DNA from: Moniliella sp. 'wahieum'
Taxonomy: Eukaryota > Basidiomycota > Moniliellomycetes > Moniliellales > Moniliellaceae
Assembly: GCA_003971905.1 (NCBI GenBank)
Contig: RSEE01000023.1
Coordinates: forward strand, 186,001 to 250,000
DNA length: 64,000 nucleotides
Direction: 5' to 3'
A program made the position numbers and the translations under genes. This document shows, piece by piece, positions 1 through 12,300 of this stretch (within the stretch, counting starts at the first letter, position 1; the number at the start of each line of letters is the position of its first letter). The notes beneath the pieces are model-generated. The model was not told where the DNA came from. It was given only the letters and a program-made list of their open reading frames with translations, and did no database searches.

Positions 1-869
1 TGCACAATAATCTTCAACGTCTCATGATATGTTCCACGTTGCTCCAACTTGGACCCCTTCTACTACACTTCCCGCTGTTATTATCTCTCGTTGTGTTGAT
101 GCATTGATGCCACGTTACGATCTGTCAACGGTATGCTACGCGCAGTACACTACTCAATACTCGCCTTTCATGGGGCCTTGGCGTTCTAACGTTTCTCGCC
201 TCCCACCTCACTGCGGGCGATATATCCCTCCCGTCCGATGACTTAGTATCTTTTCCTGTGGCTTTCCCCCATCCCACTCTGTGCTCTCCTCGTGCGTTTT
301 GGCAGGCTGGCTTGGGCGGTTCGACCTGTCTTGTATTCTGCTCAAAATCAACATTGATGCTCCCACATTTTCAGTCCTTCTGATGCCACATGGTGCAGGG
401 CATGCATGTAATAGGATAGCTAAGTATACTAGCCAAGCCACCCGCGCGCGCGCGTGCGGTCCCTTTTTCCCTCTCACTCTCCCGCATGTCCTCTCCTTTT
501 TCTTCGCCGCCACCTCACCTTCCTTCCCTCTCTCTTTCGCTCGACTCGATATTAATCGTACTCGTTGTTCGATAGAGGCTGGGTGTCTCGACGATCGTGT
601 CCTTCTGCGTCGCTCCACTTGTTACTGCTCCTCGTGGGGTTAGTGGGAGACGATCGGCCATGGTTGGCGTTGTACTGACCACACGGTAACATATTAGTTT
701 CAAAGATGAAATTCATTTCAAATTGCAGTGGCGCACCTTGGCTTGCCTCCACTCTGCCCCACTTGGGCTTGCCCCAGGATAGTACCAAGAGTCAGCCAAG
801 CACATCCAACTTCTTAACGTCCCAAGTCGAACCTCCAACCTGTTGCCAGCGCCTCCCTCAGAGTGTAGC
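1..869. other. left-edge intergenic region
   Basis: No open stretch here resembles a protein I know. The longest (281-643, plus) is rich in codons from a C/T-rich tract and has no recognisable domain. A pyrimidine-rich run at about 465-545 resembles fungal core-promoter or 5' leader sequence and may belong to the MPDU1 gene downstream. Confidence 0.4.
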
Positions 870-2095
870 GATGACGGCTGCCACTTACAGCACTCCTACG
901 CCCACCAACAGGCCATTGGACAACCTAGGCGTCTCGCCAAGATCCCCGTAGCCATCTCTCATTTGTTCTCAACCACCAGCGCCACACAGGTTGACACGAC
1001 CACACCGGCCAATGCGACCGCTACCTCGCACGCAATCTCGACCGCCACTCCTTCGTTCTACACTGCTCCAGTGTATCTGTCACCTCGGTTGCGCCTGCTG
1101 CGTCGGCACTGAAGCCAACACCCATCGCTACCAAGCGGCCCAGGTGGCGCCGAAAGTGCTGCCAGGGTGGCAGTCCGCCCTCCAAGGGCTAACGCACCAC
1201 ATCCCTTTCTTCCTTCGATCCCCGGCCGAGGCGATCATTGGCACGGTGCGGCTTCTTTTCTGACGCTCGGATCTGTTGAGTATCGCTCTGACTGACTCGA
1301 ATGGATTTTTAGGAGTGCTATACGACGTTGATTTACGATGCCGATCTCACTTCAACGTATTGCATCCGGCTGTCGATCTCCAAAGGCCTCGGACTGGGCA
1401 TCGTCGTCTTTGGCTCCATCATGAAGATCCCTCAAATCCTCAAGATTATCAAGGGTCGTTCCGCCCGCGGGATCAGCCTCAGCATGTACGCTCTCGAAGT
1501 GCTGGCATATACCATTAGCTGGCCTACGCTGTGCGCAAGCAGATCCCCTTCAGCACGTATGGGGAAAATGCAAGCTTAACAGTTCAAAGTAAGTCATCCT
1601 CTCCTATGCCCCCCCACGTTTTCTGACAGGCGTCTTGCAGATATGGTGATCACTCTTCTGATCCTTGCCTATGCGCCCATCGCGCCCGGGTCAACGGAGC
1701 AGGCGCGTCGAACACGTGTCCTGGTCTCTGCTGCCTTAATGGCCGCCCTTGCCATCTTGTTCTCCCCCGCCCTGTGTGCGGCAGGTCTACTCTCCTTCCT
1801 TCAAGCGCTCACCATTCCCATCTCCCTCATCAGCAAGGTGCCCCAGATGGTTGAGCTGCACACGCGCAAAGCCCCGGGCCAACTGAGCGCGATCGTTGTC
1901 TTTTCTCAATTGGCCGGAACAATGGCAAGGGTGTTCACCACGGTGACTGAGACCAATGACTCGCTCCTGTTTTGGGGATTTGCGTTGGCTACTGTCTTCA
2001 ACGCCATCATCTTTGTCCAGCTGCTCGTCTACTGGAACGGCAACGAGCGCAACATGGTCATTGGCCTCGATGGCAAACCCCAAAAGCTTGATTGA
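870..2095 (+). CDS. MPDU1: MPDU1-like PQ-loop protein (dolichol-phosphate-mannose utilization)
   Basis: Homologue of mannose-P-dolichol utilization defect 1, an ER multi-pass PQ-loop protein needed for using dolichol-P-mannose and -glucose in N-glycan, O-mannose and GPI synthesis. Seen: SKGLGLGIV followed by the first PQ loop KIPQILKIIKG (about 1378-1460), then QIPFSTYGEN (about 1537-1570), then the second loop SKVPQMVELHTRKA (about 1833-1875), APGQLSAIVVFSQLAGT, and a C-terminal VYWNGNE. These occur in the same order as in human MPDU1. Introns 1246-1312 and 1589-1640 have good GT..AG ends and join in frame. One base appears missing near 1517, between AYTIS and LAYAVRKQIPF. The stop is 2093-2095. 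The start is uncertain: ATG 870 opens an Ala/Thr/Pro-rich leader in another frame; ATG 1013 lies in the frame of the first conserved exon. Confidence 0.88.
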
Positions 2096-2593
2096 ACTGG
2101 CACTCGGCTACTCTGGAGGCAATGCCGACAGAATCCAACTGATGGACTTTATCGCTTCCTTCGTTCGTGTTGCAGTGTGTATGGGGAGAGGGGTATGCTG
2201 TGGCGGGGAGTGGGGGGGAGAACCACATCGCGCCCCAACTGGTAGCAGCAGCTGCTACGGCTCCGGCGTTCTTGGTCACCTGACCGCCCGGAAAACCCAT
2301 CGGACGCGGAGCTGGAGTTTGGATTTGAAATGTGAAATGGAGAGACTGAACATTTCTGAATGTTGGCTAGCTTCTACCGGAGGCGTTGACACTGGTCCTG
2401 TGCGACGCGTGCTGCGAGCGGGCAGGAAGCAACCAGCACACATCAGAGGCGGGTGTTGTCGTAGCTTCCCTCTTGCCGCCCCCTTGGTCTTCATCGCCAT
2501 CGCCATCGCCCTTGCCACCCCACCCAACTTGACACACATCATGCTACCTCAAAGCCCTTCCGGCGGTCCACAGCGACGCGTCCGCCCGCCAAA
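2096..2593. other. intergenic region between MPDU1 and kinesin
   Basis: Tandem genes on the same strand. This stretch should hold the MPDU1 3' end and the kinesin promoter. Nothing else is recognisable; a CGCCATCGCCATCG run lies at about 2490-2510. Confidence 0.4.
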
Positions 2594-5500
2594 ATGCTGC
2601 GTTCCAAGATTGTCGTCCCGTTCCCCTCTGCCTCTTCCACTGCTGAACCCATCAAGTAGGTGGACAGCATGACCTGGTGTCCGACGAACCGTACACTGAC
2701 ATTTTTTTGATTAAACCAGACCTACCTCCGTCTCCGTCCAGCACACCCTCCAAATCCGTTACCGAGCCCTACATCACCGTTCACAATGACACTGACATCG
2801 TCATGAAGCCCCCTCCCGATGTGCGCCCACTCTCTTCCCGTCCCCTCTAAGTGTGGTTGCTGCACATGGAACTCTCCCTGACCCTCTTTCTTCCCCATAG
2901 TTGCCCCGCCCTCCGCAACAGTACTCCTTTGCCAAGGTTTTCCAACCAGCCGAAGCCGAGGAGGCACACAATTCCCAGTCGCGTTTCTTCCAAGAAACTT
3001 GCCTGCCCATGGTCCAGGGGCTCCTGAACGAGGGTCAAAGCGGTTTGTACTGCACCTACGGCACCACCTGCAGTGGCAAATCCTACACTGTCCATGGCGG
3101 CCGTCGAGCTCAGGAGGCCGGCGTGCTGCCACGTACCTTGGATACCATCTTCAACTCGCTCGACGGTTTGTTCAGCTCGCGTCGCATCCGCCCCAAGGGT
3201 CTGAATGGCGTTGAAGAGCTGGTGCACGAGGGCAAGATGGGCCGGAGGAGTTTGACCCGATGAGTCTTCCTCCCCTTCGACGACTGATGGAGAGCAAGAC
3301 CGTTCCTCCCCGCTCGGTTCTGGGGGCTCTATGCCCGAGTACGAGCATGACAAGACGGTCATCCCGGTAGACAAGAATTACCGCTTCAGCGTCTGGGTGA
3401 GCTACCTCGAGGTGTACAACGAGAAGCTGTATGACCTTCTTGATGTGGGAGCCGACCCGAGTAGTGCGCCGAGAGGCACCAAAACTGGTCCCTTGGTGGC
3501 CGGCGTATGGCCAGTGGCGTCGGGTCCGATGCATCGGGCCCTTCGAGTACCGGGCCGGTGCTGACCCGCCACGCCTTGGCGTTGCAGAACGATACGGATA
3601 CGACGGGGGATGCCGAGGGGGTGTGTAAGTACGCGGCGGGTCTGTCCGAGCATGAAGTGCGGTCTGCCAAGGAGGCCCAGGCCCTCATTCGGCGCGGCGA
3701 ACAGAATCGTGCCGTGTTTGGCACGATGGCAAACCGCGTGTCCAGTCGCAGTCATGGCGTCTTTACCGTCCGTTCATTCGCCACCATGCGGGCGAGACTG
3801 GGGCGGAGGCAATGTACACCACCTCCCGTATGAGCATCGTTGATCTGGCCGGAAGTGAACGAATGGCCCATACCCAACTCACCGACAGTGCTCGCATGAA
3901 AGAAGCAGGCAACATCAACAAGAGCTTGATGAACCTGGGGCACTGCATTGAGAAGATTCGCTCCAACCAAACCCGTCTTCAGACCGCCTTGGCAACGGGG
4001 GCGTGGAGAACGCCAAGGCCGAGATGGTTCCGTACAACTCATCCAAACTTACCTCGCTCCTGAAGAGCTACTTTGTTGGGGAGGGGACAACGGTCATGAT
4101 CATCACGGCCAATCCGTTTGATGGGGGTTCTACGAGAATGCCCAAGTGATGAAATTCAGCGCGACCATTGGCGATGTTGTCAAGCAGCGCCAAAGTGCCA
4201 TCCCACGCAGTCCGACCAAGATCAGTCTTGCCCCTCTGGCTGGTCGGGAAAGGAAGAACAGCTCGCTGGTCGCCCCACGTTCGACGGCCTCCAGCCGTGT
4301 TCGTCCATCTGCTACCCCGCGCCCTACCCAAGCCTCCACCCTCGATCCCAGCGAGATGGACATTACGATCATTGAAGAAGGCGAAAGGAGGAGCAGGACC
4401 CGTTGGTGGACTTGCTGCTTGCCAAATGTGAGGAACTGCAACAACGTCTCTACTTGGCTGAGCAGCGCGCTGCCAAGTGGAGGCCGAGGTGCGCGCTGAA
4501 ATGGCCGATGAGATGGAACGCGCACTGCGAGCGATGAGTATCATGTACGAACACGTCTTGAGGAGGAGGTGCGTTTGAGCGAACAGGTGACGAACAAAAA
4601 GCTTGATTTGCTCAACGACCTGTGCCATGAGGTGGGCTCCTACGACCAGTCTGCCTCCGCGAGCGACGCTTTCCAGTCCATGGACAAGTCTCACCCCACT
4701 CGCTCCGCCCGAGCCAGCACTCGCGCCCCTTCCTTGGCCGAATCGGACATCCTCACCCAAGCTTTGGACCGCGTTCGTCTTGTGTCGGATCGTACCCCGG
4801 CTACCCCCGGGACGATGATGCCCCCATGATCCCGGAGATCCCTACAGCGGGGGACCCCTTCCGCTCCATTGGCGTCACTCCCAACGCCCTTGCCCCACGG
4901 GGATCATTTGGGGCCTCTCCTATCCGTGCCCACCCGAACTCACAAGGGGCTACTCCGCGAACGAGTTTGGCTTCTTCATCGACATGCCGGAGCTGAAGCC
5001 GTCCCTACTTTCTGACCCAGCCAATGCGACAACGATCGAGGTCAACACGTCGGGGGTGACGGAGGACAAGGCGAATGAAGACGAGCCCGAGAGTGACGAA
5101 GAAGGGCCAAGGATGTGTTGGATATTGGACTCCGCGCCTGCCTAGCGGGGGCTCCTCTAGGGCGTCCCAGGGGAACGACGGCACCAGTGCCGAAAGTGAG
5201 GACTCCGACACGAAGAGGAGAGGAGAAGAAGAGAGAAGATGATGATGATGAGGGAGATGATGACGATACATTCGACCCCACCAACGATGGTTCGGCTGAA
5301 GATGTTACCCCTCCGCCGCGGAAACGACGCAGTGCGCGGGCCAGTACGGCAGCCAGCACGCTTGCTTCCAACACTCGGCACAGGGAACGCGTGTTGTCCG
5401 GGAGCAAGTGGAAATTTCGCATTCGGGTTCCAGTTCGGGGTCAGTTACAGACGAGAGCACCTCGCAAGGCCGCCCCTTCTCGCCCCCCACCCCAAAACGC

Positions 5501-5806
5501 TGCCCAAGACGCTGCTCCGATCCACTCGCCCCTCCAAGGCAGCCATTCAGGCCGCCGCAACGCTCGCACCTGTCGTCAAAGGAAAACGCTCGGTGTTGAA
5601 CCGTACCAGTGGCAGCCCCGTCAAGCGCGAACGCAAACAAGTTCTGGGCGGATGCTTCGGGCCTGTTTGCTGACGCAACCGCCGAGCTCAACCGCCGTCC
5701 GACGACCACCCACGTCGAGATGGACTTGTCGGATGTGAGCTTGTTGAAGCCTTCGCACGACTCACCCAAGAAGAAGCGCAGGGCGCTCCGTCGTCTGCGG
5801 CGGTAG
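2594..5806 (+). CDS. kinesin-6 family motor (KIF20/MKLP-like)
   Basis: Plus-end microtubule motor of the kinesin-6 group, which works at the spindle midzone and in cytokinesis. Seen in order: short N-terminus; ATP P-loop GTTCSGKSYT (about 3060-3090); GVLPRTLDTIFNSLDGLF; VWVSYLEVYNEKLYDLL (about 3391-3441); switch I NRVSSRSHGVFT (about 3730-3765); switch II SIVDLAGSER (about 3834-3863); EAGNINKSLMNLG; MVPYNSSKLTSLLKSYF; then ENAQVMKFSA. The long spacer before ALQNDTDTTGDAEG and the missing neck motif of other kinesins fit kinesin-6. After the motor comes a coiled coil (about 4395-4630), Ser/Pro-rich sequence, an acidic DDDDEGDDDD run (about 5235-5270) and a basic tail ending KKKRRALRRLRR. Introns 2656-2719 and 2821-2900. 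The start ATG follows AAA. The frame changes at least eight times without intron signals. Confidence 0.88.
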
Positions 5807-6657
5807 ACGAGGAGGGCATGGCGCTCCAGCTGGATGCTTGATGCGAGTTTGTCCAGCTGGAGCTCCTCACTCCACATCCCAGTTGTTCTTTCGTATCTCT
5901 TCCATCAGTCCTCTCTTCCTTGCCTCCGCAGTCTTCCACTTCGTTTTCTCTCATGCCCACTGAACATCGGTCAGGGCTTGCCTGTTCTCTCAAACCTCAT
6001 TGCCTCTCCGATCTCATTGCCCATTCTGAATTGTCCATGTGGCGAGCATCGCGCTCGCACACGCTGCACCATTAAATCTCCAGCCACTGCAGGGGGTCCA
6101 AGTGGCCCGGCGCTGGCCGAGGCCGGGCGCGGCGTTAGTTATAGCTAGAACAGGGCCAGTACTCGACTGAGTACACCGAGTGCGGGAAACTGTCACTGTT
6201 GGTCAGCAACAGCAAATTAGCCGCTGGTAGAGCGTGGAACGTTGCGGTGCTCGGCTATAAGCCTCAGCCTCAGCGCCTCTGCCGCTCGGAGCACTTGGTC
6301 TTGAGCTTCATCGATCGAGGTTGCTTCCGCGAGTACTTTCACTAACCATAGCCACCCACGCGTCACTCGACAGAGCAGATGCTTCCGACAGCCACCCGCA
6401 ACCCTCCCCGCCGCACCCTGTACCCGCCACCGACCCATCGGGCTACCTGCAGCCTCAGCCTCAGCCTCAGCCGCACGCCGGCCGAATCGATAGCGAAACT
6501 CGATAACCGAGCAATCATCCATTCCACCGCTCGCCGCTCTTCCCCGCAGCGCCTGTTATATTCCCGCCTCCATTCCTGCGCCCCGCCCCTGCCTCCCCGC
6601 GCCGCAGCAGCCTCGCACACCCCACCTCTCCCTTCCCAACCACCACCTGCCCTCGCC
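5807..6657. other. intergenic region, promoter of the SLC35-like gene
   Basis: No gene recognised. C-rich sequence at 6380-6650 looks like a 5' leader and carries CTCAGCCTCAGCC repeats at about 6453-6472. Direct CTCAGCCTCAGC copies also occur at about 6263-6276. Confidence 0.4.
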
Positions 6658-8563
6658 ATGCGCCCCGCCGCCCGCCCCGCCCCCCGGCCTGCCCTCGCCA
6701 CCCGCAGGAGACAGAGTGTGTCTCCGCTCTCCCGCCACTCCTCGTCCTCGTCCTCCTCCGACGATATCTTCATCCGGCAGCTCGGTGCCTCCCCTGCTGT
6801 TTATACCCTCGGCCAGCCGGCGAAACACTCCCGCGTCGCGGATGGATCCGCACTCTTCGCTTCGCTCGGCGCCAGCGCCTCCAGGAACATCCGCCCACCT
6901 CTTTCCTCCCCTTCCGCTCTGCACACCTCGCCACCCGCATCCCTCTGCCCCTGCCATCTCTCCTACCCCGCCGCCCTCGGGTCCCTCCCATTCCCAGTCC
7001 GCCTCACACCTCTGGCGCAAGGTCATGGCTTCTTCATCGCCTGCTTCGTCCCTCACGCCCGGCCAGCAGGCACCATTCCAACCGCATGCCTCGACGCCCA
7101 GGTACAAGTACGCTTACACCTATGCGCCATCCCGCAGCCGTCCAGTCAGGGACAAGGCAGGCAAAGGGAAGAGCAACGACAATGGTAAGGGCAAAGGCAA
7201 AGGCAAAGACAAAGGCAAATGGAAAGGCATGGGCAATAACGACATGACCGACCGCGCTTCCGATCCCGACCCCGCCATGACTCTTATCAGCGCCGCCCCC
7301 TCCCATTCCCCCCCACTTCCAAGCCCTTCCTTGCGCTCATTACCTTATTCTTGTTATGGGTCTGTTCCACGACCTTCTCTACTCTGGGACCGCCATCTCT
7401 TCGCCACGCCCCCCCACCTTTCTTTCCCGTCATTGCCCAGCACACCCACCGCAAACTCGCATTCCCCCACTATTTCTCAGTGCGCTGCAAGCGGCGGCTG
7501 GACCTTGGTCGCGGCCCTGGGCGCCATGATTGTTGTTCCGCTATGCAAGCCTGTCACCAATACGTATGCGCGCTCCTCGGTCAACAGGTGGCTCTTGGGC
7601 TTGGTGGTCTTGGGCGGCCTGTATGCCGCCGAGACGGCACTTTTTGCGCAGGGGCTACAGAACACTCACCTCGCTACCATTGGTCTGGGCCGGGTTCCTA
7701 CGGGCATCGTGGCTCTTGCTTCAGGTCGCTGGATGCACGCCCGACGAGGGGGGGCGGCTCTTCTTGCTTGTGGGGGAATGGTCGTCGTCGATGGTGACGG
7801 GTTCGGTCGTCTTTCGAAGCATTGCAACAAGATGCTGGGAGGGAGGGATGGTGGTGCTGGCCTCGGGGGTTGTGGGGGTGCGCTGGGCTGTGACCCAAGC
7901 ACTGCTAATCCCCCTCGTGGACATGGGCGTGCCATCGCGTCGGGTTCACCCGCTCGTTGTCACCGCTGCACCGCCTGCCTCGCATGCCTTGTCTTGGTTG
8001 CACTCAGCTCGCTCCGCTGGTGCCGGTCGAGCAAACATACCTGGGATCTCCTCACCGGCAATGGGGCGAGCACGGACCCCAAGCGCCTCCCATCGCTGCC
8101 CCAGTGGCAAGCCCTCCGGCCGAACACGACCACCTGGGCCTGGCTCGTTCTCGCCTTCATTCCTGGTACATTGCAAGCGTCTGCATGGGCCTCTGAACTG
8201 GCGTTGTTGCAGCTGCCTTTGGACTCCGTTGTGGCCCTGGATGCGTTGCGCGTGAGCGTCCAAGTAGGGGCAGCGAAACTTCTCGATGAAGATACCTCCT
8301 CGCCCTTTCCGGTGGGAGTTCAAGCGGTCCAGGTCCTTCTCGGTCTGGCCCTCTTCCTGCCTACCTTGTTTTGGCTTGCCATCTCCCCCTCGCCGGAGCA
8401 GCAATTCTCTCCTCGCCGCCAAACCCAGATAGATACTTTGGCACGTTTCCCGCTACGCCAGACGACTCGTCGCCTCCACCTCAGCCCTCAAGGCCCAACT
8501 GGACCCCGAGCGTGCGCGTCAATGGCGCAAGAATCGATTTTGTCGTGGACGGGTGTGGAGTGA
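6658..8563 (+). CDS. SLC35/triose-phosphate translocator-like membrane carrier
   Basis: Probable drug/metabolite-transporter superfamily carrier, closest in pattern to the TPT domain of SLC35C2-type proteins, which move nucleotide-sugars or phosphorylated compounds in Golgi/ER membranes. The substrate cannot be read from sequence. Seen: a first hydrophobic helix ALITLFLLWVCSTTFSTLG (about 7337-7393), FPPLFLSALQAA (about 7461-7496), a GGLYAAETALFAQGL helix, then GMVVLASGVVGVRWAVTQALL (about 7844-7906), which matches the GASFIGGIRWTLTQ-type block of the family, and ASELALLQLPLDSVVALDALR (about 8192-8252) near the C-terminus. The N-terminal ~190 residues are disordered, Pro/Ser-rich, with a lysine-glycine run KGKGKGKDKGKWKGMG (about 7186-7233). 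ATG 6658 has good context (CGCCATGCG). Several frame switches are needed, so exact limits are uncertain. Confidence 0.62.
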
Positions 8564-9394
8564 CAAACACTGGGGATGGCCTGTATGAAGAGCATTGTTA
8601 ACTAACGTTTCCAGTGCCCATGCATGTGTATGCCTAATACGTCTCTAGCCTCTCCCCCCCTTGCTTTTTGTCTTCACACGCACGCTAATCCCCGATCTCT
8701 CATTATCAGTATCAGTATCGACCTCCCCTGTTGTTTACTTTACCTTTTTCGTTTCCGACCGCATTTCGTATCTCGTACTACATACCATTTGAGCGTTTGG
8801 GCTCGGCTCCGAAAGGGAATTATAGGACTGCCACCAACTTCAATGGCACCTCAACACTGGACCAATGTTAGCACACAGCCACATGTGCAGATGGAGAAAC
8901 GTGTAGCTGATTGCCAACAGCCATGTGTTGCATGCTCTTGAATAAGGGGAGGGCATGAAGCAACATGCATGTGGATGCCAGTCAGTGATCTTTTTGCCTA
9001 TATTAGTTGAGTGCCTGAACCTTCGACCACCTAGTACTACTAAGTACCATGACTATAGTACGGCTATCAAAGGACGAGGAGGTGCTCTATCGCATCCCCT
9101 TTCCAACTAAGTGTGGGAATTCGGCATACACAGGGATGAAGAAACATATAATAATGATTTTGGCGTCTTGATGCGCGTGTACACATGCTCACTGGTCTTG
9201 GAAGGGAAACAAGGAGAGACAAAGACACAGAAAGAGGGGACTTAATCAACCCATAATAGTAGTACGACACAGAGTATAATATCACAGGTATCATAGAGAG
9301 AGAAGGGTGGTGCCGAGAGGAAGACCAGTGCCCTGTGCTGTCTTGATTCTTCTGGGCAGTCGCAGCGGGGGAGGGGTACTGGCTGGTTCTGCAA
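8564..9394. other. intergenic region between convergent genes
   Basis: 3' region shared by the plus-strand carrier and the minus-strand Ser-rich protein. It is AT-richer than the flanks. No reading frame here looks like a protein. Confidence 0.4.
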
Positions 9395-12300
9395 TCAACC
9401 AACCCATTGAAGACCTACCCACCGCTGAGGGGGGAGAACCACAGCCATCCCTACTCGTCCTCGGTTGGGGGCCAAATGTGCTCCTCTTCCCTGCACCAAA
9501 GGGTGCCTCTTGCCCCGATCTTCTCTCGCTTCTGAAGGAAGGCTCTCACTGGAGCGTTGAGGGGAAAGGGAAGGTAAAAGCTCCGCCGCTGCGGGTGGAG
9601 GACCAGGGTACGGACGTGGGCCCCAAACACGGCTGGCACGTCTTCCACTACCTGAGCCCGTGTGGGTTCTGGTAGCCTCCTGTTCACCTGCCGGTGGAAT
9701 CGCTTCCAATCCTCCTTCCTTCTTCCCGCGGCCAGGGGAGTCAAGGCCCGTCATGGTACCTGGTCCAGCTCGCTCTTCGCCATATGCACCATCTTGGACG
9801 TGCCCACCCTGGTCATCAGAGCCAACCGGATAGCCTCCGGGGGTAAGTTCTCTGGCGACCTCTCCCTCAAAAGGGGGGACTCTGCTTCGGCTCCAGGACC
9901 GAGAAGGTTGGTATGAGCTTCAAAGGGGGAGTAAACGGAATATCTTGGTCCAGCCTCCGTGGTCGCCCCGGGGAAGGGGTTGCTCAAACCTGTAGAAGGG
10001 GCAAGCATTCCCAAAGCCGACGCGGGGGCAAGCAATTCCTCGTCCGATACATAGCGGGCGTGGGGCGGACGAGTTTCTTGTGCCTCATCGGCCCACCTCC
10101 CGGCCTGGCATATGAGCTTGGAGCACGGGGGTGGTGGGAATAGGCGTTTGAGCAGCATCGAACCACTGGTCCGGTGTGGAAGGTATGGTCGAGTAGGCTC
10201 TTTCCCCACCATGGCTTCCAAGGGAAGAAGGGCGGAATCTTCTTGTAATTGCCACCGGAGGATTGCTTGTGGGATTCCCCTCGGGTAAAGCTCGTGTACT
10301 CCGCCACGCTTCGTCATCTACGCCCTCTGCTCCAAGGACTGGGACGGAGAGATTGGCATCTTGTCCAGACTGGGGAACGGGGGGACTGAGAAGCTAGGGG
10401 AGCGAGCAGAGAGACGGTAGGTATCCGTTGGGGGATGGTGCGAACGGTTTCCACTTGCTTCCGATTGCCCTTCCGATTGCCCTTCCGTACCTGCCGCACC
10501 CACTCCACTGGCGACTCGTAACGTTGCAAGGGACCCAACAGTCGATCGTCCCGTGTCATATAAGTCACCGCCCGGGTGACGGGGGAGATGGTGGGCCGGT
10601 GGGTGAAGAATGAGGGCGCCATGTCAAGGAGGATGTGATTGAACGGTGGCGATTATACTGCTTGGCGACCGCGGCAGCGAAGAAGGGAGCAACCCGAGAA
10701 AAGCGTTTGCCCCTCCTTGCCGCGTCTTCCGCAAGCACGGCAGCTTGAGCCTCGAACGCAGTTGTTTTGAGTGGTTTCCGGGCCGAATTGCTTCGCCCGC
10801 TCCTGCGCTCGTGGCATCCACGGAAGTATCAGCACCCAGAGGCTCGCCTTGGGCCGCCACGGGGGCATACCCTCCCCGTCGAAGTACGCGTCGCCTTGAG
10901 CTCGGTGCGGCCAATACGGAGGGGAAATAAGGACCGGAAATGTCTCCAGGATGGTGGGTAAGAAGGGCGCTTTCCTACAGGTGCTCCATCTCAGCCGCCT
11001 TAATGTAATCACGTCCTCGTTTGCGGCGGCGAAGAATGAATGCAAGCAGTGCCAAAATCAGGAGGAGTGCGAGCGCGCCAAAGACACTGCCGAGCACGAT
11101 TCCCGCAATTTGTCCCCGGAGAGGTGGTGATGGTGTTCATGCAGTCCTGTGGGGGTAGACAGAGAGCTGGAGGATGATATCGTACGGTGGTAGCCGACGT
11201 TGTGGCAAGTGAACTGGTGGCAGTATTGGATGGGGAGCTTGTGAAGAGGGTGCTGGCGATGGGGGCAGGCGAGCTCAAAGTAGATCGGGGAGAGCTGGTG
11301 CTTGTGGTGGAAGTAGGGAGCAGCGATGTGTTGAGGCTCGAGAGAGACTGTGTGGGGTGAAGAAGGGGGGGGCGAAGAAGGAAGGAGTGAGGAAGAGGAG
11401 GGTGAAGAAGAAGGAGATGAAGAAGGGGGGGAAGGAGGTGGGGGAGAAGAAGGAGAGTGGGAGAAGGAGAGTGTGAAGAAGGAGAGTGTGAGAAGGAGGG
11501 TGAAGAAGGAGGAGGTGTGTGACGAAGGAGGATGTGAAAAAGGAGGGTGTGAGAGAGAGGAAAATGAAGGGGCGGGTGAAGAAGGAGGGTGGAAAGAAGA
11601 GGGTGTGAAGAAGGGGCGGGTGAAGAATGAGAGGGAGATGAGGAAGAGGGAGATGAAGGAAAGGGAGATGAAGAAGAGGGAGATGAAGGAAAGGGAGATG
11701 AAGAAGAGGGAGATGAAGAAGAGGGAGATGAAGAAGGATGGTTGAAGAAGGGGGGTGTGATAAGAGGAAAATGAAGGGGCGGGTGAAGAAGAAGGGACTG
11801 AAGAAGGAGGGCGTGAAGAAGAGGGAAATGAAGGGGCTGGTGAAAAGGAGGGGGTGTGAAGGACGAGAGGGTGAAGAAGAGGCGGGTGAAGCAGACGGGG
11901 GTGAAGAAGAAGAAGACGAGGGTGTGAAGAAAGAGGGTGTGAACGAGTGTGTGAAGAAGAGGGAAATGAAGAAGGGGAGGGTGAAGAAGGAGGGCGTGAA
12001 GTAGGGGGATGTGAAGAAGAGAAGGTGAAGAAGAGGGAAATGAAGAAGGAGAGGGTTGAAGAAGGAGGGCGTGAGAAGAGGGCGTGAAGAAGACAGGGTG
12101 AAGAAGAGGCGGGTGAAGAGGGAGGATGTGAAGAAAGAGGGGGTGAAGAAGAGGGAGATAAAGAAGAGAGAGATAAAGAAGAGGGAGATGAAGAAGAGGG
12201 AGATGAAGAAGAGTAGGCCGAGGAGGTGAGGGTTGAAGAAAAGTGGACCGAGGAGCTTAGTGATGAAGAAGAAGGGACCGAGGAGCTGAGGGATGAAGAA

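Noticed and set aside
281-643. 120-codon plus-strand frame at the left edge
   Set aside because: Composition comes from a C/T-rich tract, with no conserved motif. Probably promoter sequence.
11350-12004. plus-strand frames of Glu/Gly/Lys/Arg in the same repeat
   Set aside because: Purine-only DNA always gives such open frames; there is no start context or domain.
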